DNA of 64,000 nt from Mesorhizobium caraganae (GTDB lineage Bacteria; Pseudomonadota; Alphaproteobacteria; Rhizobiales; Rhizobiaceae): contig NZ_JAFCGY010000001.1 of NCBI RefSeq assembly GCF_016836705.1, forward strand, positions 1,426,001 through 1,490,000, in the 5' to 3' direction. The translations under genes were made by a program, and so were the position numbers. Shown piece by piece: positions 52,436 through 62,115 of the stretch. The notes below the pieces were generated by a model that had not been told where the DNA came from, searched no databases, and worked only from the letters and a program-made list of their open reading frames with translations. Each line of letters begins with the position of its first letter. Within the stretch, counting starts at the first letter, position 1.

Positions 52436-52816
52436 TCAGTTGCGAAGGATCTCCGGCACGCTGAGCGGCCCGAGGTCCAGAATTCGTTCATAGCGGCCAG
52501 TCCGACGCCAGACACCACGCACCTTGCCGTTCTCCCGGTCACGCTTGGGATCGAACATAACCCCGCTAAAGTGGTCAAGAAATGCCTGGGCGGTCGCAGC
52601 GTCAGCGAAGCAGTGCAGTCTCCAGTTTTCATACTCGGCACTCGGCCATATCGCCTGGACGTGCCTGATCTGGAACTTCATTCCGCGATCCTGACAGAAT
52701 TTGGTAATCGCAGTCAGGTTCCGGTCGGTGCAGATATCGTCTGGCAGTGCGACCTGGTGTGGCCATTTCTGGTCGATCGTCGACGGCGCCGGAATGCTTC
52801 GGCTGCGCCTTACCAT
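52436..52816 (-). CDS. Hypothetical protein (126 aa) next to the SRAP gene
   Basis: A 126-residue protein (start chosen at ATG 52816, MVRRSRSIPAPSTIDQKWPHQV...) with a two-layer alpha/beta look (MKFQIRHVQAIWPSAEYENWRLHCFADAATAQAFLDHFSGVMFDP). It starts inside the 3' end of the upstream gene (7-base overlap) and ends 9 bases before the SRAP gene, so the three are probably one operon. Function not recognised. Confidence 0.65.
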   Translation of the reverse strand: MVRRSRSIPAPSTIDQKWPHQVALPDDICTDRNLTAITKFCQDRGMKFQIRHVQAIWPSAEYENWRLHCFADAATAQAFLDHFSGVMFDPKRDRENGKVRGVWRRTGRYERILDLGPLSVPEILRN

Positions 52817-53130
52817 GCTTGCTCGAAAAAACTGTCGGCCTGAAGACGCATAGCCGCCAGTGTCAGGGCGATCGCGGTGTTGGCCGGTGGCCTTTCCATA
52901 TAGACCCTGCCATCGAAAGTGCGCCATGCAGCCGCGCTCCTATCGTCGTATTCGTCGCGCTCCGGCGCGATGATGCGAGCGTCGCAAGGGGCTTGGTCGA
53001 CCTCGATCGTCCAGCCTTGAAGAGATTTATGGGTGATTGAGGAAACCTCGGCCAAATTGCCCGTGAGATATGGCAACCCCAATTCAGCGGCCTCTTCCGG
53101 CGTCCCCCGCTCATCTACCCAGCCCATCAC
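52810..53130 (-). CDS. Hypothetical protein, possibly with a lost start codon
   Basis: From GTG 53130 the frame gives 106 residues (VMGWVDERGTPEEAAELGLPYL...). Coding-looking sequence continues upstream in frame, TIKLIERLEAATGPDRQLDIDICY, to about 53220, a beginning I associate with phage-related rhizobial proteins, but no ATG, GTG or TTG lies in that extension before a stop near 53247. The gene has therefore either lost its start or uses a rare codon such as ATT. Function unknown. Confidence 0.6.
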   Translation of the reverse strand: MMGWVDERGTPEEAAELGLPYLTGNLAEVSSITHKSLQGWTIEVDQAPCDARIIAPERDEYDDRSAAAWRTFDGRVYMERPPANTAIALTLAAMRLQADSFFEQAW

Positions 53131-53276
53131 ATAGCAGATGTCGATGTCGAGTTGCCGATCTGGACCGGTGGCTGCTTCGAGACGCTCAATGAGCTTGATT
53201 GTTACGGCATTTGTAACGTCAGAATGGACAGAAACCGTTACCTGTCAATGACTTCAATGATTTCAAGGAGATAGAC

Positions 53277-53351
<75 letters not shown>

Positions 53352-53499
53352 CGCTGATGGCGGGGCTTCTGCCATATCGAACCGACAAGCGCAAGGCATC
53401 TGTGAAAGGCTTTGCCAGACAAGTTTCGCTGACATGCCGGCGCCACAATGCTAGCTATCCCAGAACGGCAAGCCTGCCAGTCACGGGTGGGACGGGACG

Positions 53500-53718
53500 A
53501 TGAACGACAAGACAATTCCACCGAAAAGGGCCGATCCGGCAAAAAAGGGCGGCACGGACCGCAAGGACCGCCTGGCAGAGCAGCTGCGCGCCAATCTCAT
53601 GAAGCGCAAGGCGCAGGCGCGTTCACGGCGCAACGGCGACGCTGACAAGCAGCGCGCCGGCGACGCCGACCAGCAGCCGGAAGGCCTGGCGGCTGCTGAA
53701 AAAATGCACAAGGACTAA
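53500..53718 (+). CDS. Small highly charged hypothetical protein upstream of murA
   Basis: A 72-residue Lys/Arg/Asp-rich protein (MNDKTIPPKRADPAKKGGTD...) with GGGACG upstream of the ATG. A short charged protein in this position before murA is usual in rhizobia. Probably disordered; unknown role. Confidence 0.75.
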   Translation: MNDKTIPPKRADPAKKGGTDRKDRLAEQLRANLMKRKAQARSRRNGDADKQRAGDADQQPEGLAAAEKMHKD

Positions 53719-53858
53719 CCAAAAGCCGCCACACTGGCCCGCCACCTTGGCCAAAGGGGCAGGAAATCCTATTTCTTGAACCAAGCCGGCCAATGGTCTA
53801 GACGGGCCGATACTCAAACTGACGAAACCGGCCTTTCGCGCCGAGGGGACATTCTCTC

Positions 53859-55151
53859 ATGGATCGCATCAGAATTGTCGGCGGCAACAAGCTCGCCGGA
53901 AGCATTCCGATTTCGGGCGCGAAAAACGCAGCCCTGCCGCTGATGATCGCGTCGCTGCTGACCGACGACACGCTGACGCTGGAAAATGTGCCGCATCTGG
54001 CCGATGTCGAGCAGCTGATCCGCATCCTCGGCAATCACGGCGTCGATTATTCGGTCAACGGTCGCCGCGAAAAGCAGAATGAGGGCTATTCGCGCACCAT
54101 CAATTTCTCGGCCCGCAACATCGTCGACACGACCGCGCCTTACGAGCTGGTGTCGAAAATGCGGGCGTCGTTCTGGGTGATCGGCCCGCTGCTGGCCCGC
54201 ATGGGCGAGGCCAAAGTGTCGTTGCCGGGCGGTTGCGCCATCGGCACGCGGCCGGTCGATCTGTTCCTTGAAGGCCTGCAGGCGCTGGGCGCCGACATCG
54301 ATGTCGACACCGGCTATGTCCTGGCCAAGACCAGGAATGGCCGCCTTGTCGGCAACCGCTATATCTTCCCTAAAGTGTCGGTCGGCGCCACCCATGTGCT
54401 GATGATGGCGGCGTCGCTGGCCAAGGGCGAGACGGTGCTGGAAAACGCCGCCTGCGAGCCCGAGATCGTCAACCTCGGCGAATGCCTCAACGCCATGGGC
54501 GCCAAGATCTCCGGCGCCGGCACGCCGACCATTACCATCGATGGCGTCGAATCGCTGTCAGGCGCGCGCGTGCGCGTCATCCCGGACCGTATCGAGACCG
54601 GCACCTACGCCATGGCCGTGGCCATGACCGGCGGCGACGTGGTGCTGGAAGGCGCTCGCCCCGAGCTGCTGCAGACCGCGCTGGACGTGATTGCGCAGAC
54701 CGGCGCCGAGATCACGCCGACCAATTCCGGCATCCGTGTGCGGCGCAACGGCGCCGGCATTGCACCGGTCGACGTGACGACGGCGCCCTTCCCGTCCTTC
54801 CCGACCGATCTGCAGGCGCAATTCATGGGCCTGATGACCATGGCCAAGGGCAAGTCGCGTATCACCGAGACCATTTTCGAAAACCGCTTCATGCATGTGC
54901 AGGAACTGGCCCGCCTGGGCGCCCACATCACGCTGTCGGGCCAGACGGCGATCGTCGACGGCGTCGCCAAGCTGAAGGGCGCGCCTGTCATGGCGACCGA
55001 TCTGCGCGCGTCGGTGTCGCTGGTCATTGCCGGCCTCGCGGCCGAAGGCGAGACCACGGTCAACCGCGTCTACCACCTCGACCGCGGTTTTGAGCGGCTG
55101 GAAGAAAAGCTGTCCAGCTGCGGCGCCGTGATCGAGCGGATTTCGGCATAG
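53859..55151 (+). CDS. murA: UDP-N-acetylglucosamine 1-carboxyvinyltransferase MurA
   Basis: A 430-residue EPSP-synthase-fold enzyme catalysing the first committed step of peptidoglycan synthesis, transfer of enolpyruvate to UDP-GlcNAc. The active-site cysteine (fosfomycin target) is Cys126 in [13 protein letters not shown]. The N-terminal substrate Lys/Asn pair is in [10 protein letters not shown]. Full length, with the expected downstream Rhizobiales neighbours. Confidence 0.96.
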   Translation: MDRIRIVGGNKLAGSIPISGAKNAALPLMIASLLTDDTLTLENVPHLADVEQLIRILGNHGVDYSVNGRREKQNEGYSRTINFSARNIVDTTAPYELVSKMRASFWVIGPLLARMGEAKVSLPGGCAIGTRPVDLFLEGLQALGADIDVDTGYVLAKTRNGRLVGNRYIFPKVSVGATHVLMMAASLAKGETVLENAACEPEIVNLGECLNAMGAKISGAGTPTITIDGVESLSGARVRVIPDRIETGTYAMAVAMTGGDVVLEGARPELLQTALDVIAQTGAEITPTNSGIRVRRNGAGIAPVDVTTAPFPSFPTDLQAQFMGLMTMAKGKSRITETIFENRFMHVQELARLGAHITLSGQTAIVDGVAKLKGAPVMATDLRASVSLVIAGLAAEGETTVNRVYHLDRGFERLEEKLSSCGAVIERISA

Positions 55152-55188
55152 GCGGCAGGATTCCAGGCGCAGACAATCGTCGATCTCG

Positions 55189-55368
55189 GCGCCGCCCCTC
55201 ATCTGCCTGCCGGCATCTTCTCCCCGTATAGTGACGGGGAGAAGGGGCTGATCGCGATATCGGCTCCTCTCTTGCAACGTAGAAAATTGGCGAAATCCTT
55301 CGGATCTGCGTCCTTCTCCCCGTCACTATACGGGGGGAAGTGCCCGGCAGGGCGATGAGGGGCAGCGC
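55189..55368. repeat. Compound inverted-repeat element, copy B
   Basis: Two arms, 55189-55245 and 55312-55368, are inverted copies of each other: the left begins GCGCCGCCCCTCA and ends in a CTCCCCGTATAGTGACGGGGAG hairpin, the right begins with the same hairpin inverted and ends GATGAGGGGCAGCGC. The hairpins face inward here but outward in copy A at 10061. It fills most of the gap (55152-55452) between murA and the DUF2948 gene, which otherwise shows nothing. Confidence 0.85.
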
Positions 55369-55452
55369 AAAACGAAGCTATTGGCGCGGTTGCACGGATC
55401 GCTAAGACCGCCTAACAGAAGGCTTCAGACCAACCTTAGGCACAAATTCCGC

Positions 55453-55887
55453 ATGGCAGCCCTCAAACTCATTGCGCTCGACGATCAGGATCTGAGCATC
55501 GTCTCGGCCCATGTTCAGGACGCCGTGATGAAGGTTTCGGACCTCGAATATTTGCCTTCGGCCAAGCGTTTCCTGCTGACCATGAACCGCTTCGTCTGGG
55601 AGGCGAAGTCCGGCCTGTTCAGACAGCACAATGAACGGCGCCAGGCGGTGCTGCATTTCGATCGCGTGCTCGGCGCCAAGACCAACGGCATCGCCCGCGA
55701 CCGACCGGCTGAGGTGCTGTCGCTGCTGGCGATCAGCTTCGTCGAGATCAGCAAGCCCGCCGGCATCGTCGAACTGGTCTTTTCGGGCGGCGGCACGATC
55801 ATGCTCGATGTCGAATGCATCGAGGCGCGGCTTGCCGATATCGGCGGCGCCTGGGAAGCCACCTCGCGTCCGGTGCACAGGGGCTAA
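55453..55887 (+). CDS. DUF2948 protein
   Basis: A 144-residue alphaproteobacterial protein of family DUF2948 (LKLIALDDQDLSIVSAHVQDAVMKVSDLEYLP, FRQHNERRQAVLHFDRVLGAKTNG). It has a conserved place between murA and hisD. Function unknown. ATG 55453 chosen for the MAALKLIALD opening; upstream in-frame codons belong to the repeat region. Confidence 0.88.
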   Translation: MAALKLIALDDQDLSIVSAHVQDAVMKVSDLEYLPSAKRFLLTMNRFVWEAKSGLFRQHNERRQAVLHFDRVLGAKTNGIARDRPAEVLSLLAISFVEISKPAGIVELVFSGGGTIMLDVECIEARLADIGGAWEATSRPVHRG

Positions 55888-55888
55888 G

Positions 55889-55987
55889 GCATGATCCCAA
55901 AAAGTGGGTACCGGTTTTTGGAAAAGATCATGCTCCAACAAAGGGTTAGATCATGGTGAGATTTCAAACAAATCTCATCATGATCTA
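55889..55987. repeat. Bipartite palindromic element, copy 3 (DUF2948-hisD)
   Basis: Hairpin 1 at 55889-55933 (GCATGATCCCAAAAA ... TTTTTGGAAAAGATCATGC around GTGGGTACCGG) and hairpin 2 at 55947-55987 (TAGATCATGGTGAGATTT / AAATCTCATCATGATCTA around CAAAC). Same design as copies at 4039, 36611 and 58241. Confidence 0.88.
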
Positions 55988-55997
55988 GACGCAGCCG

Positions 55998-57290
55998 ATG
56001 GCCATCACGCTCCGCCAGTCCGACGCCGGTTTCGAACAGCGTTTTGCCGCCTTCCTGACCACCAAGCGGGAAGTGTCGGAAGACGTCGACACCGCCGTGC
56101 GCGCCATTATTGCGCGGGTTCGCGCCGAGGGCGATGCGGCGCTGATCGACTATTCCAGGAAATTCGATCGCGCCGAGCTCGACAGGCTCGGTATCGCCGT
56201 GTCGAAGGAAGATATCGCTCGGGCCTACAAGGAAGCCGACCCGCAGACAGTCGAGGCGCTGAAGTTTGCCCGCGACCGCATCCGATCCCATCACGAACGC
56301 CAAATGCCCAGGGACGACCGCTACACCGATGCCGCCGGCGTCGAATTGGGCTCGCGCTGGACGGCGATCGAGGCGGTCGGGCTCTATGTGCCGGGCGGTA
56401 CGGCGAGCTATCCGAGCTCGGTGCTGATGAACGCCGTGCCGGCCAAGGTGGCCGGCGTCGAGCGCATCGTCATCGTGGTGCCGGCGCCGGGCGGCGTCAT
56501 CAACCCGCTGGTGCTGGTGGCGGCCGACATTTCAGGCGTCTCGGAAATCTACCGCGTCGGTGGCGCGCAGGCGATCGCAGCGCTTGCCCATGGTACCGAA
56601 ACAATAAAGCCGGTCGCCAAGATCGTTGGACCCGGCAATGCCTATGTCGCCGCGGCCAAGCGCCAGGTGTTCGGCACGGTTGGCATCGACATGATCGCCG
56701 GCCCGTCGGAAGTGCTGGTGGTGGCCGACGGCAGCAACGATCCCGACTGGATTGCCGCCGACCTTCTGGCCCAAGCCGAGCACGACGTGTCGGCGCAATC
56801 GATCCTGATCACCAACGATCCCGCGTTTGGCAAAGCCGTCGAACAGGCGGTTGAGCGCCAGCTGCAAAGTTTGCCGCGCGCAGAGACGGCGGCCGCCAGC
56901 TGGCGCGATTTCGGCGCGGTGATCCTGGTGGACACGATCGAGGCCTCGCTGCCGCTGGTCGACCGCATCGCCGCCGAACATGTCGAGTTGGCCATCGACG
57001 ACGCCGAGGGTTTTCTCGCCAGGATGCGCAATGCAGGTGCGGTGTTTCTAGGCCGTCATACGCCCGAAGTCATCGGCGACTATGTCGGCGGCTCCAACCA
57101 CGTGCTGCCGACGGCGCGTTCGGCGCGTTTCTCGTCGGGCCTGTCGGTGCTCGATTTCGTCAAGCGCACCTCGATCCTGAAGCTCGGGCCGGAGCAACTG
57201 AGAGCACTTGCGCCGGCGGCCATCGCGCTGGCCAAGGCGGAAGGCCTCGACGCGCATGGCCGCTCCGTCGCCATCCGGCTGAACATGTAG
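55998..57290 (+). CDS. hisD: Histidinol dehydrogenase
   Basis: A 430-residue zinc enzyme catalysing the last two steps of histidine synthesis, histidinol to histidine with two NAD. The family signature region IDMIAGPSEVLVVADGSNDPDWIAADLLAQAEHD is complete, as are GLYVPGGTASYPSSVLMN and the C-terminal GGSNHVLPTARSARFSSGLSV. Full length. Start ATG 55998 follows the palindromic element by 10 bases. Confidence 0.96.
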   Translation: MAITLRQSDAGFEQRFAAFLTTKREVSEDVDTAVRAIIARVRAEGDAALIDYSRKFDRAELDRLGIAVSKEDIARAYKEADPQTVEALKFARDRIRSHHERQMPRDDRYTDAAGVELGSRWTAIEAVGLYVPGGTASYPSSVLMNAVPAKVAGVERIVIVVPAPGGVINPLVLVAADISGVSEIYRVGGAQAIAALAHGTETIKPVAKIVGPGNAYVAAAKRQVFGTVGIDMIAGPSEVLVVADGSNDPDWIAADLLAQAEHDVSAQSILITNDPAFGKAVEQAVERQLQSLPRAETAAASWRDFGAVILVDTIEASLPLVDRIAAEHVELAIDDAEGFLARMRNAGAVFLGRHTPEVIGDYVGGSNHVLPTARSARFSSGLSVLDFVKRTSILKLGPEQLRALAPAAIALAKAEGLDAHGRSVAIRLNM

Positions 57291-57296
57291 GCCACC

Positions 57297-57782
57297 ATGT
57301 CGGACTACGATCGAACCCGCGCCAAGCTGATCGATGTCGAACTCGACGAATCGATCGGCCGTTCGACGCCCGACGTCGAACATGAGCGCGCGGTGGCGAT
57401 CTTCGACCTGATCGAGGAAAACAGCTTTCAGCCGGTCAATGATGACGGCGCTGGTCCCTACCGGCTGAAGCTGTCGCTGGCCGAATCCCGGCTGGTGTTT
57501 GCGGTCGCCCGCGAAGACGGCGCTGCCGTCGTCACCCACATCCTGTCGCTGACCCCGCTCAGACGCATCGTCAAAGACTATTACCTGATCTGCGAAAGCT
57601 ATTACGACGCCATCCGCTCCTCGACGCCGAGCCATATCGAGGCGATCGACATGGGCCGGCGCGGCCTGCACAATGAAGGCTCGCAGACGCTGATGGACCG
57701 GCTGGCCGGCAAGATCGACATCGACTTCGACACAGCGCGGCGGCTGTTCACGCTGGTATGCGTGCTGCATTGGCGAGGCTGA
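57297..57782 (+). CDS. UPF0262 family protein
   Basis: A 161-residue protein of UPF0262, an alphaproteobacterial family of unknown function regularly found directly after hisD. Typical stretches are [19 protein letters not shown] and [24 protein letters not shown]. Starts 6 bases after the hisD stop, so it is co-transcribed. Confidence 0.92.
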   Translation: MSDYDRTRAKLIDVELDESIGRSTPDVEHERAVAIFDLIEENSFQPVNDDGAGPYRLKLSLAESRLVFAVAREDGAAVVTHILSLTPLRRIVKDYYLICESYYDAIRSSTPSHIEAIDMGRRGLHNEGSQTLMDRLAGKIDIDFDTARRLFTLVCVLHWRG

Positions 57783-57816
57783 ACTGCCTGCCGCTCTGCC
57801 CCGTTCGATCCTGTTT

Positions 57817-58236
57817 TTGTGCGGCATGAATGCCGTGCGCTCGCCGATGGCCGAGCAGCTGGCGCGGCGCATGCTGCCGCCGGCCACTTTCGTTGCCTCT
57901 GCCGGCGTACACAGGGGCGAGCGCGACCCGTTCGTCGATGCGGTGCTGGCCGAAGAAGGGCTGACGCTGGGCGAGCGCCAGCCGAAAGCAATGGACGATC
58001 TCGAGGACGACTATTTCGACCTGATCGTTACGCTGGCGCCGGAAGCGCACCACGCCGCGCTCGAACTCACCCGCTCGCTTGCCGTCGACGTTGAGTACTG
58101 GCCGATGCCGGACCCGACCGGTGTCGGCGGCAGGCGCGAGCAGATCATGGCCAGCTACCGCGACGTGAGAGAACGGCTGAAAGCGCGGATTAGCCGACGT
58201 TTTTTGCTTCCAGAAGCAAAAAACGCCGCGGATTAA
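57817..58236 (+). CDS. Low-molecular-weight phosphatase family protein, start unresolved
   Basis: An LMW-PTP/arsenate-reductase-fold protein: P-loop CGMNAVRS (Cys-x5-Arg) and the general acid Asp in MPDPTG. The first conventional start codon in frame is TTG 57817, which would put the catalytic Cys at residue 2 and remove the first beta strand; in-frame sequence [13 protein letters not shown] immediately upstream clearly belongs to the fold. No ATG, GTG or TTG is available there before the frame enters the UPF0262 gene, so a rare start or re-initiation after the UPF0262 stop is likely. The last 12 codons are formed by a palindrome (58198-58225). Confidence 0.8.
   Translation: MCGMNAVRSPMAEQLARRMLPPATFVASAGVHRGERDPFVDAVLAEEGLTLGERQPKAMDDLEDDYFDLIVTLAPEAHHAALELTRSLAVDVEYWPMPDPTGVGGRREQIMASYRDVRERLKARISRRFLLPEAKNAAD
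58198..58225. repeat. Short perfect palindrome at the end of the phosphatase gene
   Basis: CGTTTTTTGCTTC and GAAGCAAAAAACG separated by 2 bases. T- and A-runs on the two sides give the look of a bidirectional terminator, placed inside the last codons of the phosphatase gene. Confidence 0.75.
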
Positions 58237-58240
58237 TGGA

Positions 58241-58323
58241 TGTCGCTCAAAAGTGGTCCCGGTTTTGAGACAACGACATGCACAATAAAAGCTTAGATCG
58301 CGTCGCATATGACGCGATCTAAG
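58241..58323. repeat. Bipartite palindromic element, copy 4 (before infA)
   Basis: Hairpin 1 at 58241-58279 (TGTCGCTCAAAA ... TTTTGAGACAACGACA around GTGGTCCCGG) and hairpin 2 at 58292-58323 (CTTAGATCGCGTC / GACGCGATCTAAG around GCATAT). Same plan as copies 1-3. Confidence 0.85.
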
Positions 58324-58419
58324 CGTGTTCACAAGCGGACGATTATCATATAGGTTCCGCCGAAATTCCGGCCTGGGCACTCCAGGACGCCGGAACTGCA
58401 ATCCAAGCAAAGGTATCGA

Positions 58420-58638
58420 ATGCCGAAGGAAGAAGTCCTCGAGTTTCCGGGTGTCGTGACGGAATTGTTGCCGAATGCGATGTTCAGGGTGAAGCTCGAA
58501 AACGAACACGAGATCATCGCCCATACGGCCGGCCGCATGCGCAAGAACCGCATCCGCGTGCTGACCGGTGACAAGGTCCTGGTCGAGATGACGCCCTATG
58601 ACCTGACCAAGGGCCGCATCACCTATCGTTTCAAATAA
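58420..58638 (+). CDS. infA: Translation initiation factor IF-1
   Basis: A 72-residue S1/OB-fold protein, the full standard length of IF-1 ([20 protein letters not shown]..., [38 protein letters not shown]). It binds the ribosomal A site during initiation. Upstream lie element copy 4 and an AT-rich stretch that probably holds its promoter. Confidence 0.97.
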
Positions 58639-58657
58639 GAATTAGATCCGGACCGCG

Positions 58658-59284
58658 ATGAGCAGTTTGCAGAAGCTGGTGCTTGCCTCGGGTTCACCGC
58701 GCCGGATCGAGTTGTTGCAGCAGGCCGGCATCGAGCCGGACCGCGTGCTGCCGGCCGATGTCGACGAGACGCCGCTGCGCGCCGAGCATCCGCGCTCGCT
58801 GGCCAAGCGGCTGTCGACGGAAAAAGCCGAGAAGGCGCTGGCATCGCTGAAAAGTGAGGAAGACTATGCGCCAGGCTTCGTGCTGGCCGCCGATACGGTG
58901 GTCGCCGTCGGGCGCCGCATCCTGCCCAAGGCCGAGACGCTGGATGACGCCGCCAATTGCCTTGGGCTGCTTTCGGGCCGTTCGCACAGGGTCTATTCCG
59001 GCATCTGCCTGATCACGCCGGGAGGCAAGCTGCGCCAAAGGCTGGTTGAATCCAGGGTTCGCTTCAAGCGGCTGCCGCGCGAGGAGATCGATGCCTATGT
59101 CGCGTCGGGCGAATGGCGCGGCAAGGCGGGCGGCTATGCCGTGCAGGGTCTCGCCGGCTCATTCGTCGTCAAGCTGGTCGGCTCCTACACCAACATCGTC
59201 GGCCTGCCGCTCTACGAGACGGTGGCGCTGCTTTCCGGTGAAGGCTTCAAGGTCCACACCAACTGGCACACCGCGCGGCCATGA
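58658..59284 (+). CDS. maf: Maf-family nucleoside triphosphate pyrophosphatase
   Basis: A 208-residue Maf/HAM1-like protein: [17 protein letters not shown] at the N terminus, then [17 protein letters not shown] and [13 protein letters not shown], and [16 protein letters not shown]. Maf enzymes hydrolyse non-canonical nucleoside triphosphates. It lies between infA and yacG, with a 4-base ATGA overlap to yacG. Confidence 0.94.
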   Translation: MSSLQKLVLASGSPRRIELLQQAGIEPDRVLPADVDETPLRAEHPRSLAKRLSTEKAEKALASLKSEEDYAPGFVLAADTVVAVGRRILPKAETLDDAANCLGLLSGRSHRVYSGICLITPGGKLRQRLVESRVRFKRLPREEIDAYVASGEWRGKAGGYAVQGLAGSFVVKLVGSYTNIVGLPLYETVALLSGEGFKVHTNWHTARP

Positions 59285-59472
59285 GCCTGGACGACAAGGT
59301 CACGCCGCTGCGCCCGAAGCGCCCCTGCCCCGAATGCGGCAAGCCATCGGCGCGCGAGACCTATCCCTTCTGCTCGACGCGCTGCAAGGACATCGACCTC
59401 AACCGCTGGCTGAAGGGCGCCTATGTCATCACCGCGCGGGATGATGAGGACGAGAGCGACGAGCCGAAGTAG
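59281..59472 (+). CDS. yacG: DNA gyrase inhibitor YacG
   Basis: A 63-residue zinc-ribbon protein, [35 protein letters not shown], with the four zinc cysteines in CPEC and CSTRC. YacG binds the GyrB C-terminal domain and inhibits gyrase. ATG overlaps the maf stop. Confidence 0.93.
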   Translation: MSLDDKVTPLRPKRPCPECGKPSARETYPFCSTRCKDIDLNRWLKGAYVITARDDEDESDEPK

Positions 59473-59697
59473 GGTTTGCGCGGCGCCGGCCGCGACAATT
59501 TCACTTGGCCGACCTTGCGCGATTGCTGCTTTGCCGACGCCTATCGAGCCTCGTCACCTATCCGCGACAATTGCCCCGGAAAATCGGCGCTTAGGCGCTG
59601 GACAGGCCGGATTCCCGTGCTATAACCCACGCGCTTTCAAGGGGCGCCCACGGTGCTTTCCTGAAATCCGGTCAACGATATCTTGTTTGCCGGCGAG

Positions 59698-59773
<76 letters not shown>

Positions 59774-59859
59774 TCACCTTCTCAAGGTGTTGACGCAGCT
59801 GAAAAACTAGCGAAATTATATGCTTAGGCCTGCCCGACTGCTACACACGGGTGTTACAC

Positions 59860-61560
59860 ATGGTCCTTGCTATGAGCCGTCCTGTCAAACATCGGAAGAC
59901 CGGCGTGTACTGGTTTCGAAAGCGCCTACCGGCGGACATAGCCGCGCTGACGGGTCGCAAGGAAGTCAACAAGACCCTTGGAACGAAAGAGCCTGAAGAG
60001 GCCAAGCGAAGATATGCAGAGGTGCTGGCGGAATTCGAAGCTGATTGCTCCCGAATTCGGCTTGGTGTCGGTCATGGCGAGCCCACTCAGAAAGCCGTGT
60101 CACCCGCACGTCCCATTACCGACCGGGAGGCGCACTCCCTCGCCCAGACGGTTCACGATGAATGGCTTGCAAAGTTCTACGACAACCCCAGCGAACAGCT
60201 GCACTGGCACCCCGACTTCTACGACGGCATGTGGACCGAGTACCCGTTGCCTTCGACTGACCCGATTCCTGGAGTGGAAGGGATCTCCGACCCGATTCCA
60301 GGAACAATGCCGATCGAGAATATCTTTTGGAAGTCGATGAGGGCCGAATGCATCAGCAGGGCTAAAGACATCCTGCGTGAGAATGGCTTTGCGAACGACC
60401 CATGGAGCGTCACGAAGATGGCGCGGGCGGTGGGCGCAGCTTTTCAACGAGCCAGCTTGACCCTGCAAAAGCTCGAACGCGGGGAGTACGAATTCGGCCT
60501 AGAGCCACTCGAGCGCATCGATCGTTCGGCAAGTCGACCGGCGGACACTCGATCACTCCAAGCGACGACGGCACAGACGAAATCTGATCCAGCCACGCTA
60601 ATGGGGTTGGTTGAAGGGTGGTGGCAAGAAAACAAGGCGGCTGGTCGGAAGCCGAGCACCTATGAGAGCTATCGCAATGCATTTGCCTATCTTGCTAATT
60701 TCCTCCGCCACGAGGATGCGGCGAAGGTGACAGCTAAGGACGTGATTGGGTTCAAAAATCACCGCCTGAGCACACCCTCGCCTAAGACCGGAAAAATGGT
60801 TTCGGCCAAGACGGTTAAAGACAGCAATCTGTCGGCTCTGAAAGTTGTCTTTGAATGGGGAGTCGCAAACGGACTTGTCACCCACAACCCGGCGGCAGGT
60901 GTTACCTTGAAGGTAGGAAAGACGCCGCGGCTTCGATCGAAGAGCCTTTCGGACGAGGAGGCCACGGCCATTCTATCCGGCGCTATGGCACATCAGCGAG
61001 GACAGGAAACTCCGAAGACCTTTGCTGCCAAGCGCTGGATTCCGTGGCTGTGCGCGTTCACTGGAGCCCGGGTGGGCGAACTGGCCCAGTTGCGAAAACA
61101 GGATGTATTCACACGCGACAGTCTTTGGATAATTCGCATCACTCCCGAGGCTGGGACGGTGAAGACGAACGAGGCTCGGGATGTACCTCTCCATGAGCAG
61201 CTCATCGACCTCGGTTTCCATGAATTTGTCGAGGAATCTGGCAGCGGTCACCTGTTCCTGAATGTCGATCCCTCCGAAGACAGTCGAGGCGCACGGCGCG
61301 GTCTTAAGAACCGTCTTGCCGAATTCGGTCGAAGTTTCGTGTCGGATCCAAATGTCGCTCCGAATCACGGTTGGCGACACCGCTTCAAGACGGTCGGGAT
61401 GGAAGTAGGTATTCCGCCACGCATCCTTGACGCAATTCAGGGGCAGGCACCCCGGACGGTGGCCGAAACCTACGGCGAGGTCACTCTAAAGACGATGGCA
61501 GGGGAGATTGGAAAGTTGCCCTTCTATCACTTGCGGTCTCTGGAACAGAATTCCGCCTAG
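59860..61560 (+). CDS. Tyrosine-type site-specific integrase (DUF6538 N-terminal)
   Basis: A 566-residue integrase. The N-terminal MSRPVKHRKTGVYWFRKRLPADI is the DUF6538 part common in rhizobial islands; a SAM-like core-binding domain spans roughly residues 250-330; the catalytic domain has Arg404 (GARVGELAQLRKQD), H503-G-W-R506 and the nucleophile Tyr538 (AETYGEVTLKTM). ATG 59860 is preferred; GTG 59851 is in frame. Placed directly after tRNA-Phe, it is the integration gene of the island that follows. Confidence 0.92.
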   Translation: MVLAMSRPVKHRKTGVYWFRKRLPADIAALTGRKEVNKTLGTKEPEEAKRRYAEVLAEFEADCSRIRLGVGHGEPTQKAVSPARPITDREAHSLAQTVHDEWLAKFYDNPSEQLHWHPDFYDGMWTEYPLPSTDPIPGVEGISDPIPGTMPIENIFWKSMRAECISRAKDILRENGFANDPWSVTKMARAVGAAFQRASLTLQKLERGEYEFGLEPLERIDRSASRPADTRSLQATTAQTKSDPATLMGLVEGWWQENKAAGRKPSTYESYRNAFAYLANFLRHEDAAKVTAKDVIGFKNHRLSTPSPKTGKMVSAKTVKDSNLSALKVVFEWGVANGLVTHNPAAGVTLKVGKTPRLRSKSLSDEEATAILSGAMAHQRGQETPKTFAAKRWIPWLCAFTGARVGELAQLRKQDVFTRDSLWIIRITPEAGTVKTNEARDVPLHEQLIDLGFHEFVEESGSGHLFLNVDPSEDSRGARRGLKNRLAEFGRSFVSDPNVAPNHGWRHRFKTVGMEVGIPPRILDAIQGQAPRTVAETYGEVTLKTMAGEIGKLPFYHLRSLEQNSA

Positions 61561-61715
61561 CGGCCAGAGCGGTCGAACGCGCCACGTAGGTTGTTGCACA
61601 GTGCGCCCCGCCAACGCCTACCAAAGCTCGCCTCCCTCGTTTGCGACCCCCTCGACTTTGGCGGTCAATTAGCTGCTAAAGGAGGAGCCGTATTTTCGGG
61701 GAGGCAGGGCATCAA

Positions 61716-62018
61716 ATGGGTAACCGCGATCTATCAACATCGCGCCAGTTAGCTGGCGCGGTTCGGAAACAGGCACTCAGCACGACAACTCGGCGCTGGA
61801 CCACGGCCGGAACGATGGTTGCCATGCTCGTCGCGGTGATTTTTGTGCCAGCAATGGGGTTGGCGCTTATGGGAACGGCGTTTGCAGTCTGGTGGTTTGC
61901 CGTCGCAATTATGATGATCTTCGGCGGCTTGGTTGGCGGCGTGATCGGCTTGAACAAAACGAATAAGAATCTTCATAAGAGAAAGTCGGGGAAAACGTTC
62001 GTCGATGGCAGAGATTAA
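61716..62018 (+). CDS. Small membrane protein (100 aa), island gene
   Basis: A 100-residue protein with two hydrophobic segments (TMVAMLVAVIFVPAMGLALMG and AVWWFAVAIMMIFGGLVGGVIGL) and basic ends. GGAGG lies about 11 bases before the ATG. No known family recognised. Confidence 0.68.
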   Translation: MGNRDLSTSRQLAGAVRKQALSTTTRRWTTAGTMVAMLVAVIFVPAMGLALMGTAFAVWWFAVAIMMIFGGLVGGVIGLNKTNKNLHKRKSGKTFVDGRD

Positions 62019-62115
62019 TGCCACCTAAAAATTCGCCCAAGCTTAAGGCTACGACGGTAAACCGAGGCAGACAAATGGTGCGATGTAATTATCCAGCGAA
62101 CCTCGGGGAGTTCCA

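Noticed and set aside
41963..53276. Accessory region as an integrated element at tRNA-Thr
   Set aside because: No integrase, transposase or tRNA-end duplication is visible at either edge; the adjacency to tRNA-Thr alone is not enough.
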